A stretch of 64,000 bases of DNA from Sphingobium scionense (GCF_014197035.1 NZ_JACIEU010000007.1:124001-188000), one strand, 5' to 3'. Positions 18,031 to 27,347 are shown, counted from the stretch's first letter. Numbers and translations: made by a program. Notes: generated by a model not told the origin, from the sequence alone.

Positions 18031-18936
18031 TCAATGGGTGACGAAACTGTCCAGCGCGAGCGGGAACAGCCGCGAGCAGAAGGCGCAATCGACGCCGATA
18101 ATGCCCTTCTCGTCCGCCATCGCTACCCGCTCGTCCGCCGGAAAACGACCGATCACATCGCGAATATGGGCAAGATCACAGCGACAGCCCTTGGCCAGCG
18201 CCGTCGTCTCGGTGACGCGCACCTCTTCCTCCTCATGGAACAGACGCCAGGCGATGTCGGTCAGCGGCAGGTCGAGATCGGTCAGTTCCTCGTCGCGCAG
18301 CGTACCGGCCAGCGCCTGAACATGTTCCCATTCGGGATGATCGTGGCGCACATGCAGGCGCTCGCGGCCCACTTCGCCCTCGGGCAGATGCTGGAGCAGC
18401 AGGCCCGCCGCGACGCAGCCCTCGCCCGGATCATGCCGGGTCGCGATCTGGACGATGCTGGGGATCTGTTCGGACTGGAAGAAATAATGCTCCGCCGCCT
18501 CAGCGAGCGACGATCCGTCCAGCGGCACGATGCCCTGATAGCGCTCGCCCGTCACCGCCTGGTCGAAGGTGATCGCCAAATACCCCTTGCCGAACAGGCC
18601 AAACAGGGTCGGATCGCTGCCGATCTCCGCCAGCCGCTCGGCATCGAACTTGGCATAACCACGCAGCTCGCCGCCCTTGTAATCGGCGACCAGCAAGCTG
18701 ACGACGCCATTTTCGGTCTGCGCCTGCAAGGTCAGCTGCCCCCCGGCATCCTTCAGAAGGCTGCCGAGCAGCGCGCCCAGCACCAGCGAGGACGCCAGCA
18801 CCCGCTCGATCGCGGGCGGATAGGCATGGGCGGACAGCACCTGGTCCAGTACCGGCCCCAATCGCACGAAACGACCGCGCACATGGCGCGAGGGGATGGT
18901 AAAGCCAAGGGCCTGATCGACATTGGAACTGGTCAC
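18031..18936 (-). CDS. hslO: Hsp33 family redox-regulated chaperone
   Basis: A 301-aa cytoplasmic holdase activated by oxidation. The C-terminal zinc switch is present as GCRCD (CXC) near residue 248 and DCAFC (CXXC) near 283, the four cysteines that bind zinc when reduced and form disulfides under oxidative stress. The N-terminal domain shows typical Hsp33 blocks such as GGQLTLQAQT and YQGIVPLDG. It follows argF on the same strand, separated by a strong hairpin. Confidence 0.95.
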   Translation of the reverse strand: MTSSNVDQALGFTIPSRHVRGRFVRLGPVLDQVLSAHAYPPAIERVLASSLVLGALLGSLLKDAGGQLTLQAQTENGVVSLLVADYKGGELRGYAKFDAERLAEIGSDPTLFGLFGKGYLAITFDQAVTGERYQGIVPLDGSSLAEAAEHYFFQSEQIPSIVQIATRHDPGEGCVAAGLLLQHLPEGEVGRERLHVRHDHPEWEHVQALAGTLRDEELTDLDLPLTDIAWRLFHEEEEVRVTETTALAKGCRCDLAHIRDVIGRFPADERVAMADEKGIIGVDCAFCSRLFPLALDSFVTH

Positions 18937-18974
18937 GATATTTCCTTCCGATCCATACGTCCTGAAAGCCGCGA

Positions 18975-19010
18975 GGGCCTGCCCTGCGCTTTCCAGCGCA
19001 GGGCAGGCCC
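18975..19010. terminator. Perfect 16-bp hairpin between argF and hslO
   Basis: GGGCCTGCCCTGCGCT (18975-18990), loop TTCC, then its exact complement (18995-19010). It is extremely GC-rich with a tight loop but has no adjacent U-tract on either strand. It may act as a terminator or processing and stability element between the two minus-strand genes. Confidence 0.55.
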
Positions 19011-19059
19011 CATCATCTTTCAGGGCGAACGGAAAATTTCGCCCGAATATAGGGTGAGC

Positions 19060-19986
19060 TTACAGCTTTCCAAGCGCCCAGAGCAGAACCGACTTCTGGG
19101 CATGGATGCGGTTCTCCGCCTCGTCCCAGATCAGCGACTGCGGACCGTCGATCACCGCCTCGACCACTTCCTCGCCGCGATGGGCGGGCAGGCAGTGGAG
19201 AAATTTGGCATCCGCCTTGGCGCCAGCCATCAGTTCCGGCGTCACCTGGTAGGGCATCATCGCCGCCAGCTTCGCCTCGGCATGGGCCTGGCCCATGGAG
19301 ATCCAGGTGTCGGTGACGACGACATCGGCGCCCGCCACTGCCTGCGCCGCATCGCGGGTCAGGGTGATGGTCGAACCCGCTGCCTGTGCCGCCGCGGCAA
19401 AGGACGGATCGGGGTCATAGCCCTCAGGGATGCCCATGCGCACGTCGAACTTCATCAGGCCCGCGGCCTCGACGATCGAGTGGAGGACATTATTGCCGTC
19501 GCCCAGCCAGGCCCATTGGCTACCCGGCAGCGCCAGGCCATGTTCGACCACGGTCAGCAGGTCGGCGACGATCTGACAGGGATGCGACAGGTCGGTCAGA
19601 CCATTGATGACCGGGACGCTGGCATATTCGGCCATTTCCTCGATCTTGGCATGATCGTCGGTGCGGATCATGATCGCGTCGGCCATGCGGCTGAGCACGC
19701 GCGCCGTGTCGGCCACGGTCTCGCCGCGTCCCAACTGGCTGGTCGCGCCGTCCAGGATCAGCGACGTGCCGCCGAGCTGACGGATCGCCATGTCGAAGCT
19801 GACGCGGGTGCGCGTGCTGTTCTTTTCAAAGATCATCGCCAGCGTGTGGCCGGCCAGCGGCGCATCGGCGTCGACCCAGCCCTTGGGCTTGCCCGCCCGC
19901 GCCGCCTTGCGGTCGATGGCGTCGGCGATCATCGCGGCGATCGCGTCGCCGCCCGCATCGGTGAGATTCAGGAAATGCTTGGTCAT
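19060..19986 (-). CDS. argF: Ornithine carbamoyltransferase
   Basis: A 308-aa enzyme making citrulline from ornithine and carbamoyl phosphate. The carbamoyl-phosphate motif STRTR is at residues 57-61. HPCQIVAD and the Cys-loop [11 protein letters not shown] of the ornithine site follow. The length is typical of anabolic ArgF. It is downstream of argD with a palindromic repeat in the 139-bp gap, a probable arginine operon interrupted by a repeat insertion. Confidence 0.96.
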   Translation of the reverse strand: MTKHFLNLTDAGGDAIAAMIADAIDRKAARAGKPKGWVDADAPLAGHTLAMIFEKNSTRTRVSFDMAIRQLGGTSLILDGATSQLGRGETVADTARVLSRMADAIMIRTDDHAKIEEMAEYASVPVINGLTDLSHPCQIVADLLTVVEHGLALPGSQWAWLGDGNNVLHSIVEAAGLMKFDVRMGIPEGYDPDPSFAAAAQAAGSTITLTRDAAQAVAGADVVVTDTWISMGQAHAEAKLAAMMPYQVTPELMAGAKADAKFLHCLPAHRGEEVVEAVIDGPQSLIWDEAENRIHAQKSVLLWALGKL

Positions 19987-20011
19987 TGGAAGTTTTCCCC
20001 GCTTCCAACCA

Positions 20012-20114
20012 CCGTTCGTCCTGAGTAGCCATTGAGCGAAGTCGAAATGGCGTATCGAAGGATGCTTCGATACGGGGCTTCGACTTCGCTCAGCCCCTAC
20101 TCAGCACGAACGGG
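20012..20114. repeat. ~100-bp palindromic element between argD and argF
   Basis: The outer arms CCGTTCGTCCTGAGTAG (20012-20028) and CTACTCAGCACGAACGG (20098-20114) are complementary with one mismatch. Inside are TGAGCGAAGTCGAA/TTCGACTTCGCTCA and CGTATCGAAG/CTTCGATACG. The whole element can fold into one long cruciform. From memory, elements with TTCGTCCTGAGTAG and CTTCGATACG cores are widely dispersed in sphingomonad genomes, like REP sequences. Confidence 0.75.
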
Positions 20115-20125
20115 GCAATATATGG

Positions 20126-21322
20126 TCAGGCCGCCTTGGCGTCCGCGAAGCTCCGCGCACCGGCGGAAATCTTCTCGATGCATTCGGCGATATGGCTTTC
20201 GTCGATGACGAGCGGCGGCAGGATGCGCAGCACATTCTGCCCCGCCGAGACCGACAGGAACCCATGATGGTCGCGCAGATGGCCGACGAAGGCGCGCGCA
20301 TCATAGGCGTCCTTCATCTTGACGCCCAGCATCAGTCCCATGCCGCGCACATCCTCGAACATGTCGTCATGGTTCGGGATCATCTGCTCCAGGGCAGAAC
20401 GCAGACGCGCCCCCATGGCCGTCACCTGCTCCAGGAAGCCGTCGGCCAGCACCTCTTCCAGCACCGCGATGCCCACCGCCATGGCAAGCGGGTTGCCGCC
20501 ATAGGTGGAGCCATGGGTGCCGAACACCATGCCCTTGGCCGCTTCCTCGGTGGCGAGACAGGCGCCGAGCGGGAAGCCCGCGCCGATGCCCTTGGCCACC
20601 GCCATGATGTCCGGCGTCACGCCATATTGCTCATGGGCGAAGAAGGTGCCGGTACGGGCATAGCCGCACTGCACTTCGTCCAGGATCAGCAGCAGGCCAT
20701 GCTCGTCGCACGCCTTGCGCAGGCCGGCCAGGAATGCCTGGGTTGCCGGGGTCACGCCGCCTTCGCCTTGCACCGGTTCCAGCAGGAAGCCGGCGGTGTT
20801 GTCGTCGATCGCTGCGATGGCCGCGTCGAGATCGTTGAAGGGCACGACCTGGAAACCGGGCAGCAGCGGCTCGAACCCGTCGCGCATCTTGGGCTGGCTG
20901 GTCGCCGAAATGGTGCCCAGCGTGCGGCCATGGAAGGCGTTGTCGAAGCTGATGATCTTATGCCGGTGCGCTTGTCCATTGGCATAATGATAGCGGCGCG
21001 CGGTCTTGATCGCGCACTCGACCGCTTCGGCCCCCGAATTGGTGAAGAAGACGGTGTCAGCAAAGCTGTTATCGACCAGCTTCTGGGCAAATTCCTCCCC
21101 CAGCGGCGAACCGTAGAGGTTGGAGATATGCATCAGCGTCGCGGCCTGATCGGCGATGGTCTTCACCAGCTTGGGGTGGCCATGGCCCAGCAGATTGACG
21201 GCAATGCCGCTGGCGAAGTCGAGATAGCGCTCCCCGCGCTCCCCGATCAGGTAGCAGCCCTCGCCTCGGACCGGACGCACATCGCACCGGGGGTAAACGG
21301 GCATGAGCGGCGTAATCGACAT
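20126..21322 (-). CDS. argD: Acetylornithine aminotransferase
   Basis: A 398-aa PLP enzyme of class III aminotransferases, acting on N-acetylornithine in arginine synthesis and probably succinyldiaminopimelate in lysine synthesis. Visible motifs are NSGAEAVECAIKTARRYH, AFHGRTLGTISAT, the Asp in LILDEVQCGYARTG and the Schiff-base Lys in VAKGIGAGFPLGA. ATG 21322 is chosen because AAGGGAAGG precedes it; a start at 21364 lies in the upstream leader. First gene of argD-argF. Confidence 0.95.
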   Translation of the reverse strand: MSITPLMPVYPRCDVRPVRGEGCYLIGERGERYLDFASGIAVNLLGHGHPKLVKTIADQAATLMHISNLYGSPLGEEFAQKLVDNSFADTVFFTNSGAEAVECAIKTARRYHYANGQAHRHKIISFDNAFHGRTLGTISATSQPKMRDGFEPLLPGFQVVPFNDLDAAIAAIDDNTAGFLLEPVQGEGGVTPATQAFLAGLRKACDEHGLLLILDEVQCGYARTGTFFAHEQYGVTPDIMAVAKGIGAGFPLGACLATEEAAKGMVFGTHGSTYGGNPLAMAVGIAVLEEVLADGFLEQVTAMGARLRSALEQMIPNHDDMFEDVRGMGLMLGVKMKDAYDARAFVGHLRDHHGFLSVSAGQNVLRILPPLVIDESHIAECIEKISAGARSFADAKAA

Positions 21323-21376
21323 GTGCCTTCCCTTTCTGGGTTGATGCTGCGCGTCCGTGCGCATCGGATATAACGC

Positions 21377-21402
21377 AAAAAGGCGGCCCCCGCCGGGCCG
21401 CC
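21377..21402 (-). terminator. Rho-independent terminator of the fliD-fliS operon
   Basis: On the minus strand GGCGGCCC, a 5-nt loop and GGGCCGCC form an 8-bp stem (21402 down to 21382) followed directly by five T (21381-21377). It separates fliS from argD, closing the flagellar transcription unit. Confidence 0.85.
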
Positions 21403-21497
21403 CTTGTGCGAGTGCCGCCTATACAGGCCACCGGAAGGGGGTGCAACCCCGCAACCGGGCCAGTCAGCAGCCTATGGACTGATCGCGCCGTGAGCGA

Positions 21498-21899
21498 TCA
21501 GGGCTGGCCGATCTGGTTCCAGGCATCGGCAATCTCGCCGACCATGGCGCGGGCCTGCTCGACCGGCGCGGCATCATGCTCCTTGGCGCTGACCAGCAGC
21601 AGGCGACGGGCTTCGCGATAGATGCGCGCCAGGCCAGTGGCGACGTCGCCGCCCTTGTCGAAGTCGAGGCTCGCTTCGAGCGCGAACAGGATCGACATGG
21701 CGCGCGCCTGCTTGTCGGACACCTTCAGTCGGTCGCCATTGCGTTCGGCCAGTGCCGTGGCATCAAGGGCGATCAGCAGTTCGTCGAACAGGATCTTGAC
21801 CAGCGCATGGGGCGTGGCGCCCTCGATCCGGCTGCCCGAATGCACCGCTGCATAGCGCCGCGCCGCTGCCGAACCTGCAAAGCCATGATTATAGAACAT
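21498..21899 (-). CDS. fliS: Flagellin export chaperone FliS
   Basis: A 133-aa all-helical protein. The N-terminus RRYAAVHSGSRIEGATPHALVKILFDELL matches the FliS pattern (tyrosine-containing start, then the P-H-x-L-V-x-x-L-x-D helix). FliS binds the flagellin C-terminus in the cytoplasm and prevents premature polymerisation. It lies 17 nt behind fliD, the standard fliD-fliS pair, and ends the minus-strand flagellar block. Confidence 0.9.
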   Translation of the reverse strand: MFYNHGFAGSAAARRYAAVHSGSRIEGATPHALVKILFDELLIALDATALAERNGDRLKVSDKQARAMSILFALEASLDFDKGGDVATGLARIYREARRLLLVSAKEHDAAPVEQARAMVGEIADAWNQIGQP

Positions 21900-21915
21900 G
21901 TGTCAAAGTCCCCGT

Positions 21916-23328
21916 TTAGTCATCACTGCTATTCCAGGCATCGATCTGCTGCTGGAGATAGCTTTGGGTTGCGTTGAGCGCAGACAACTTGGTCTGCATC
22001 GCCGAATAGATGGAAGTCAGGCGCGTCTCATAATCAGCCATGTCCTCGTCCAGCTTTTCGAGCTGTTCGGTCAGGCTGTCGGCCAACTTTTCATAACGAT
22101 CCTGCGCCGCCTTGATCGGGCCGTTGTCCAGCTCGATATTGTCGCGCACGCTGTCCATCAGACCCGACAGGCCCAGATTGTCGGCGGTCGACTTCGCAGG
22201 GTTGAGCATCTTGGTGATGCCCGCCGGGTCGGCGGCCAGCGCCTTGTCCAGCGTGTCGGTGTTCAGCGTCAGCGTGCCGTCGCGATTGGTCCCGATGCCG
22301 ATATCGGCCAGCGTCTTGTAGCTGCCGGTCGAAGCAAGCTGGGTCGAGGTGATCTTCGACAGCTGCGACTTCATGTCGCGCACCGCCGACACCCCGTTCA
22401 GGACGCCAGCCGTCGACGAATCCGTGCCAGTGGAGGTCGCCGTGTTCAGCGCCTTCATCAGCGTGTTATAGGCGTCGACAAATTCCTGCAGCAGATCCTT
22501 CATCGTCGCGGTCGGCTGGGTCATGGTCAGGTTGACCGTGCTGTTCACATCCGCCGCCGTCAGTTCGATCCGCAGATAGGGGATCGCATCATCGATAGTG
22601 TTGCTGGCATATTCATAGTCGGTGCCGTCGAGCGTGACCTTCGCATTGGCCGGGTCCGAGGTCGAGGTCATCGCGCTGCTGTTGAGGCCGGCGAGAACGC
22701 TGGTCGAGCTGTTGGCCGTGCTGGTGATGGTGAAATCATTGGCGGCGCCAGTCGCACCCTTGAACACCAGCCGCGTTCCCTGCGCATCGGTGACGACGCT
22801 CGCGGTCACGCCGATGTCGGCCGCGTTGATCGCCGAAGCCAGGCCGGAAAAACTGTTATTGCTCGAATCGACCGTGATCGTCGCGGTCTTGCCGCCCGCC
22901 GTCGTGATGGTGAGCGACCCGGTGCCGACGGCCGTGCTGCTGGTCGCGCCGCTTGTCGAGGTCGAGGCGAAGATACGGGCGGTCGCCAGCGACTTCACCA
23001 CCAGTTGCGCCGGCAGACCAGCCGGCGTGCCGCCGCTCAGCAGGCTGACCGACGCGATACCGGTGTTGGTCGAATTGGGCGTGCCGGTATATTCGGCACC
23101 CGACAGGACGCTGGAGAGCGCATCAGCGAAGGTGTCGAGCGAACTGATGGCCGACGCCAGCGCCGAGATACGGGCATTGTTGGTCGTCTGCTGCGTGGTG
23201 ATCGCGGACTGGCGCGGGTCGCGGGTCGCGCTGACCAGGCTGGTAACGAGCGCGCCCGTGTCGATGCCCGAATTGGCACCCAGCGCCGACAGGATGCTGC
23301 TCCCTACCGATGTCGTCGTCGTTGCCAT
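21916..23328 (-). CDS. fliD: Flagellar filament cap protein FliD
   Basis: A 470-aa HAP2 protein that caps the growing filament and folds incoming flagellin. The N-terminal SSILSALGANSGIDTGALVTSLV is the conserved FliD segment. The middle is Ser/Thr/Gly-rich, and the C-terminus has the heptad-like LTEQLEKLDEDMADYETRLTSIYSAMQ and a final LQQQIDAW. Start ATG 23328 has AAAGGA upstream; the track-like alternative at 23343 does not fit the family. The middle domain is rich in Thr/Ser, as in exported filament proteins. Confidence 0.93.
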   Translation of the reverse strand: MATTTTSVGSSILSALGANSGIDTGALVTSLVSATRDPRQSAITTQQTTNNARISALASAISSLDTFADALSSVLSGAEYTGTPNSTNTGIASVSLLSGGTPAGLPAQLVVKSLATARIFASTSTSGATSSTAVGTGSLTITTAGGKTATITVDSSNNSFSGLASAINAADIGVTASVVTDAQGTRLVFKGATGAANDFTITSTANSSTSVLAGLNSSAMTSTSDPANAKVTLDGTDYEYASNTIDDAIPYLRIELTAADVNSTVNLTMTQPTATMKDLLQEFVDAYNTLMKALNTATSTGTDSSTAGVLNGVSAVRDMKSQLSKITSTQLASTGSYKTLADIGIGTNRDGTLTLNTDTLDKALAADPAGITKMLNPAKSTADNLGLSGLMDSVRDNIELDNGPIKAAQDRYEKLADSLTEQLEKLDEDMADYETRLTSIYSAMQTKLSALNATQSYLQQQIDAWNSSDD

Positions 23329-23429
23329 GGCCCGTCCTTTCAAATGAGAGAACGGCCGTAGCGCGAAGATGTTTAGGAATGATTTTCAAGCCTATGGCAA
23401 AGCCCGCAAAAAAGCGGGCAACGCCGCGA

Positions 23430-23909
23430 TCAGATCGCCGATGCGGACAGGATCTGGTCGACGGTCCCGCGCGCGACATGCGCCTGGGCGGCATAGGCAT
23501 AGCTGGCCTGCTGCGCGATCCGCTTGGCCAGATCGGCGGCCTGCTCCACCGCCTCGCGCGTAGCCGGTGGCAGCGGAATGTAGATGAAGGGCTGCGGCAT
23601 CATCGCCTGGACGGCGGCCGATGCACCATCCACCGACAACGCCCCCTGCCCGGTACGCATATCGGCCAGGATATCGGCGATCTGGGCATGGATGCGCGCA
23701 TATTCGGCGGCGCCGGCGGCATCCTCGTCGACCGCAGCGATATCGACCGCAAAACTATCCCGCCGACCCGCATCGCTGGCGGACATGTCCCGCTGCTCGG
23801 TTGCCGATTCCGTCGCTGAAACCGGCTGAACGGCCGCAGCCGGCACCGGCGCGCGAACCACGCTCCGATCCACTGGCGAAATCTCGCTACGCGAAAGATA
23901 CTCGTTCAT
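23430..23909 (-). CDS. Unknown protein in the FlaG position, co-transcribed with fliD
   Basis: A 159-aa protein, first gene of the operon with fliD-fliS and directly behind a sigma-28-type promoter. It has no signal peptide or membrane segment. The N-terminal half is Ala/Val/acidic and probably disordered. The C-terminal half has FIYIPLPPATREAVEQAADLA and then an Ala-rich helix (AKRIAQQASYAYAAQAHVA). In many flagellar loci flaG precedes fliD, but the FlaG motif TGEVIRQIP is absent, so homology is not claimed. A flagellar role is inferred from promoter and position only. Confidence 0.75.
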   Translation of the reverse strand: MNEYLSRSEISPVDRSVVRAPVPAAAVQPVSATESATEQRDMSASDAGRRDSFAVDIAAVDEDAAGAAEYARIHAQIADILADMRTGQGALSVDGASAAVQAMMPQPFIYIPLPPATREAVEQAADLAKRIAQQASYAYAAQAHVARGTVDQILSASAI

Positions 23910-23941
23910 GACGCACCATCCTAATGCGTCCCCGTAAACAG

Positions 23942-23968
23942 AATACGGACAAGCGTGGCTAAACTTTA
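23942..23968 (-). promoter_or_regulatory. Sigma-28 (FliA) type promoter of the unknown-fliD-fliS operon
   Basis: On the minus strand TAAAGTTT (23968-23961), 11 bp, then TCCGTATT (23949-23942). The -35 equals the enterobacterial FliA consensus, and the -10 shares CCG with GCCGATAA. The same -10 precedes motA. It ends 32 bp before the start codon. Confidence 0.75.
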
Positions 23969-24019
23969 ATTCACCATCGCCCTAATTCTTCGATCAACTG
24001 CCAAGTATCAGCAAATTCT

Positions 24020-25156
24020 CTACAATTTCTTTCCATCCGGATCGAAACGCAGATCTTCGGGCACGGTGATGAATGGACGGTCCATTTCCGTCGCCATCTT
24101 GTTCTCGACCCGGAAGACGAAGGCCAGCACCGTCGCCACCGCCATGTAGAGGCCCTCATTGACGATCTCGCCAGCGCGCGAGGTAAAGTAGATGGCGCGC
24201 GCCAGCTCGGGATATTGCAGCACCGACACGCCATGATCCTCGGCCAGTTCGCGGATCGAGGCGGCGATCGCGTCACAGCCGCGCGCGACCACCACCGGCG
24301 CCGCATCCACGCCGGGCCGGTAGCGCAGCGCCACCGCGAAATGGGTCGGGTTGGTGATGATGACGCTGGCCTCCGCCACCGCCTGGCGGGTCGACCCGTT
24401 CAGCACCTCGAACTGGCGCCGGCGAATCTGCCCCTTGAGTTCGGGCGAACCTTCGCTTTCCTTATGCTCGTCCTTGATGTCCTGCTTGCTCATGCCCAGC
24501 CGCTTGCCGCGCTGGAAAATCTGCATCGGCACGTCGATGCCCGCGATCACGAACAGCCCGCCCGCCATCACCAGGCAGACCAGGATGAACATGTTGCCAA
24601 GGTCGCTGATCGCATTGCCGACGCCAGCCTTGCCCAGGCCGATGATCGCGGTCAGCCGGTCCCAGATCATCCAGAAACCGACCGCGCCCAGCAATCCCAC
24701 CTTGGCGATCGATTTGACCAGTTCGATCAATCCCTGCGCACCGAACATGCGCTTGAAACCCGAAGCCGGGTTCATCTTCGACGCCTTGGGCGCAAAGGCA
24801 CCGGGACGAAAGCCCAGCGATCCGAGCAGCGCAGGCGCCGCGATCGCGGCAAAGAAGGTCGCGAGCAATACGCCCCCCACCGGCAGCGCGATATCCGCCA
24901 GCAGACCGGTGCCGCGCGTCACTGGCGAGAAGTTCACGATATCCTCGCGCCCGAAGCGCAGCGCGCGGGTCAGCATGCCCGACAGCGCATCGATCAGTCC
25001 CGGTCCCGCGACCGCCAGCCAGCCGATGCCGGCCATCACCACCAGCGCCGTCCCCAATTCGCGGGACTGGAGGATGTCGCCTTCCTTGGCGGCATCCTGC
25101 AATTTCTTCTGTGTCGGCTTTTCGGTCTTTTCGCCGCCCTCGGATCCGCCCGCCAT
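24020..25156 (-). CDS. flhB: Flagellar export apparatus protein FlhB
   Basis: A 378-aa inner-membrane component of the flagellar type III export gate. After a Lys-rich start (GEKTEKPTQKKLQDA) come four hydrophobic segments, and then the cytoplasmic FlhBC domain with the self-cleavage site NPTH in IITNPTHFAVALRY. FlhB switches export specificity from rod/hook to filament substrates together with FliK. It lies 3 nt after fliR. The C-terminal tail extends to LRFDPDGKK. Confidence 0.96.
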   Translation of the reverse strand: MAGGSEGGEKTEKPTQKKLQDAAKEGDILQSRELGTALVVMAGIGWLAVAGPGLIDALSGMLTRALRFGREDIVNFSPVTRGTGLLADIALPVGGVLLATFFAAIAAPALLGSLGFRPGAFAPKASKMNPASGFKRMFGAQGLIELVKSIAKVGLLGAVGFWMIWDRLTAIIGLGKAGVGNAISDLGNMFILVCLVMAGGLFVIAGIDVPMQIFQRGKRLGMSKQDIKDEHKESEGSPELKGQIRRRQFEVLNGSTRQAVAEASVIITNPTHFAVALRYRPGVDAAPVVVARGCDAIAASIRELAEDHGVSVLQYPELARAIYFTSRAGEIVNEGLYMAVATVLAFVFRVENKMATEMDRPFITVPEDLRFDPDGKKL

Positions 25157-25159
25157 GGC

Positions 25160-25942
25160 TCAGCGTCCTTCCGAGATGGCGCGGGCCTGTTCCAGGCCGG
25201 ACTTGAGCGCGATGGTGATCCCCTCGCCCATTACCGGCACCGCCATCGCCAGCAGCACCAGCCCCGCCATCACCGCCATCGGCATGCCGACGGCGAACAG
25301 GTTGAGCGCGGGCGCGGTGCGCGCCAGCATGCCCATGACGATCTGCACCAGCACCAGCGCGAAGCCGACCGGCAGCGCGATCGTCACCCCGGCGCCCAGC
25401 AACGAGCCGCCAAACTGGATCATGTGCCAGACCGCATCATTGCTGAGCATCGCCGCGCCCGGCGGCAGCGCCTTGTAGCTCTGCACCACGAAGCTGATGA
25501 GCAGCAGATGGCCGTCCATCGCCAGCAGCAGGAAGGTCGAGAGGATCGACAGGAACTGACCGACCGCCTGCGTCCCCTGCCCCGACCCCGGATCGACCAT
25601 CGCGGCAAAGCCAAGCCCCATGGTGTTGGCGATCGCCTCGCCCGCGACGAAGGCTGCGGAATAGCCGATCTGCACGGCAAAGCCCATGGCAAGGCCGGTC
25701 AGCACTTCGCCGGCGACCAGCATCACACCTTCGAAACTGGCCACGCCATCATGCGGCAACTGGATGGTGACGCTGTTGAGGGCGGCCATGCCGAGCGCGA
25801 GCGACAGGATCAGGCGCAACTGAAGCGGCATCGCGGGCGCACCGAAGACGGGCGCGGCCAGAAAGGCCGCACCGGGGCGGATCATGGCGATCAGCCAGAT
25901 CCACAATTGCGTCTCGACGCCTGCGAAGCCGGGTGCGATCAT
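25160..25942 (-). CDS. fliR: Flagellar export apparatus protein FliR
   Basis: A 260-aa polytopic protein of the export gate. The start is ATG 25942, overlapping the fliQ stop as ATGA. The conserved block in the middle is RPGAAFLAAPVFGAP, then EVLTGLAMGFAVQIGYSAAFVAGE and QLGxxFLS-like QFLSILSTFLLLAMDGHL. With FliP and FliQ it builds the export pore in the MS-ring. The frame upstream of 25942 (to 26167) is antisense-type and excluded. Confidence 0.95.
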   Translation of the reverse strand: MIAPGFAGVETQLWIWLIAMIRPGAAFLAAPVFGAPAMPLQLRLILSLALGMAALNSVTIQLPHDGVASFEGVMLVAGEVLTGLAMGFAVQIGYSAAFVAGEAIANTMGLGFAAMVDPGSGQGTQAVGQFLSILSTFLLLAMDGHLLLISFVVQSYKALPPGAAMLSNDAVWHMIQFGGSLLGAGVTIALPVGFALVLVQIVMGMLARTAPALNLFAVGMPMAVMAGLVLLAMAVPVMGEGITIALKSGLEQARAISEGR

Positions 25943-26211
25943 TGCAGCAGGTCCGGTATCCGCTCGAATATCTCGCGCGTGAAGTCGGCGATCAGCACCA
26001 TGATCGACCCGCCGAACAGGGTCAGCATCGCACCCACGACCAGGATCTTGGGAATGAAGCTGAGCGTCTGTTCGTTGATCGACGTCGCGGCCTGGACCAT
26101 GCCGATCAGCACGCCCGCAACCAGCGCCGGAATCAGGATCGGCGCCGTCGCCAGCGCCGTGATCCACAGCGCATGCTGTGCCAGGCCCATGAAGAAATCC
26201 GCATTCTCCAT
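25939..26211 (-). CDS. fliQ: Flagellar export apparatus protein FliQ
   Basis: A 90-aa, two-helix membrane protein. The family signature is clear: PILIPALVAGVLIGMVQAATSINEQTLSFIPKI. It forms the pore of the export gate with FliP and FliR. It is 10 nt behind fliP and overlaps fliR by 4 nt. Confidence 0.97.
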   Translation of the reverse strand: MENADFFMGLAQHALWITALATAPILIPALVAGVLIGMVQAATSINEQTLSFIPKILVVGAMLTLFGGSIMVLIADFTREIFERIPDLLQ

Positions 26212-26221
26212 TGCCGCCCTC

Positions 26222-27010
26222 CTATGTCGCGAAGGAGCCGGCGAGCGACCCCATCGTCAGCGCCCAGCCATCGACCAGCACGAACAGCAACAGCTTGAAG
26301 GGCATGGAAATGATCGTGGGCGACAGCATCATCATGCCCAGCGCCATCAGGGTCGATGCGACGACCAGGTCGATGATGAGGAAAGGCAGGAAGATCATGA
26401 AGCCGATCTGGAACGCGGTCTTCAACTCGCTGGTGACGAAGGCCGGCAGCAGGATCGTGAAGGGAATGTCGTCGGGCGTGCGGAAGGCCGGGGCCTCCGC
26501 CATGTTGGCGAACAGCTTGAGGTCGCTCTCGCGCGTCTGCTTGGCCATGAAGCCGTGCAGCACCTTGCCCGAACGGCCGACCGCTTCCTCGATCGATATC
26601 TGGCCCTTGCCATAGGGATCATAGGCCTGGCCGTTGATCTGGTCGATCACCGGCCGCATCACGAACAGCGACAGGAACAGGGCAAGCCCGACCAGCACCT
26701 GGTTGGGTGGCGTTTGTTGCAGGCCCAGCGCCTGGCGCAACAGCGACAGGACGATGATGATCCGAGTGAAGCTGGTCATCATGAGGATCAGCGACGGCAG
26801 CACCGACAGCAGGCTCATGAGGACGAGGATCTGCAGCGACAGCGACAGCGAGCGGCCGTCGCCCGAAATCTGTCCCATCGCGCGGGTCAGCGCCCCGCCA
26901 TTGTCAATCGGAGCGGGCGCGGCCGGCACCGCCTGTGCCAGCGCAGGATCGACCAGCATCAGCCCGGCGGTCAGCAGGATGCCGCCGACCAGCCAGTGAC
27001 TAGCGCGCAC
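26222..27010 (-). CDS. fliP: Flagellar export apparatus protein FliP
   Basis: A ~262-aa membrane protein with an N-terminal cleavable signal ([22 protein letters not shown]), as usual for Fli[30 protein letters not shown] is the strongest family signature, followed by [12 protein letters not shown] and [20 protein letters not shown]. The start is uncertain: GTG 27010 overlaps fliO by 11 nt and has GGAAGG about 11 nt upstream, while GTG 27049 gives a more basic N-terminus but no ribosome site. Confidence 0.95.
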   Translation of the reverse strand: MRASHWLVGGILLTAGLMLVDPALAQAVPAAPAPIDNGGALTRAMGQISGDGRSLSLSLQILVLMSLLSVLPSLILMMTSFTRIIIVLSLLRQALGLQQTPPNQVLVGLALFLSLFVMRPVIDQINGQAYDPYGKGQISIEEAVGRSGKVLHGFMAKQTRESDLKLFANMAEAPAFRTPDDIPFTILLPAFVTSELKTAFQIGFMIFLPFLIIDLVVASTLMALGMMMLSPTIISMPFKLLLFVLVDGWALTMGSLAGSFAT

Positions 27011-27263
27011 GATAGGGGTCGCCTTCCGCAATCTTCTCGATCCGGCCACGGGTGACCGACAGCAGGATCTTCTTGCCCTCGAACTCGACCACGGCCAGCT
27101 TGCCGAACGTGCCCATCGGCAGTGCTTCCAGCAGCTTCAAAGACCGGTCATTCTGGCCGACCATCATGCCGGGCTGATATTTGCGCCATAGCCACAGCGC
27201 GCCAAATGCCATGCCGCCGACAAGCGGCAGCAGGATCAGCAATTTAACAAAATACCAGAACAT
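27000..27263 (-). CDS. fliO: Flagellar assembly protein FliO
   Basis: An 87-aa protein with one N-terminal membrane helix ([22 protein letters not shown]), then a cytoplasmic domain with [32 protein letters not shown], the FliO core. It stabilises FliP during gate assembly. Short, as in many species. It precedes and overlaps fliP, 84 bp after fliN. Confidence 0.9.
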   Translation of the reverse strand: MFWYFVKLLILLPLVGGMAFGALWLWRKYQPGMMVGQNDRSLKLLEALPMGTFGKLAVVEFEGKKILLSVTRGRIEKIAEGDPYRAR

Positions 27264-27347
27264 GCACGCGCCCCGCGTTAAAGGTTAATGCGCCATCCGT
27301 TCCGCAAGAATGCCGCGCAAGGCAAGTGCAAAAGCATCTGCCTGCGG

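Noticed and set aside
24215..27055. 946-codon plus-strand open frame
   Set aside because: It lies antisense to flhB, fliR, fliQ and fliP. Its composition (Arg, His, Gln, Asp) is that of a GC-rich shadow frame.
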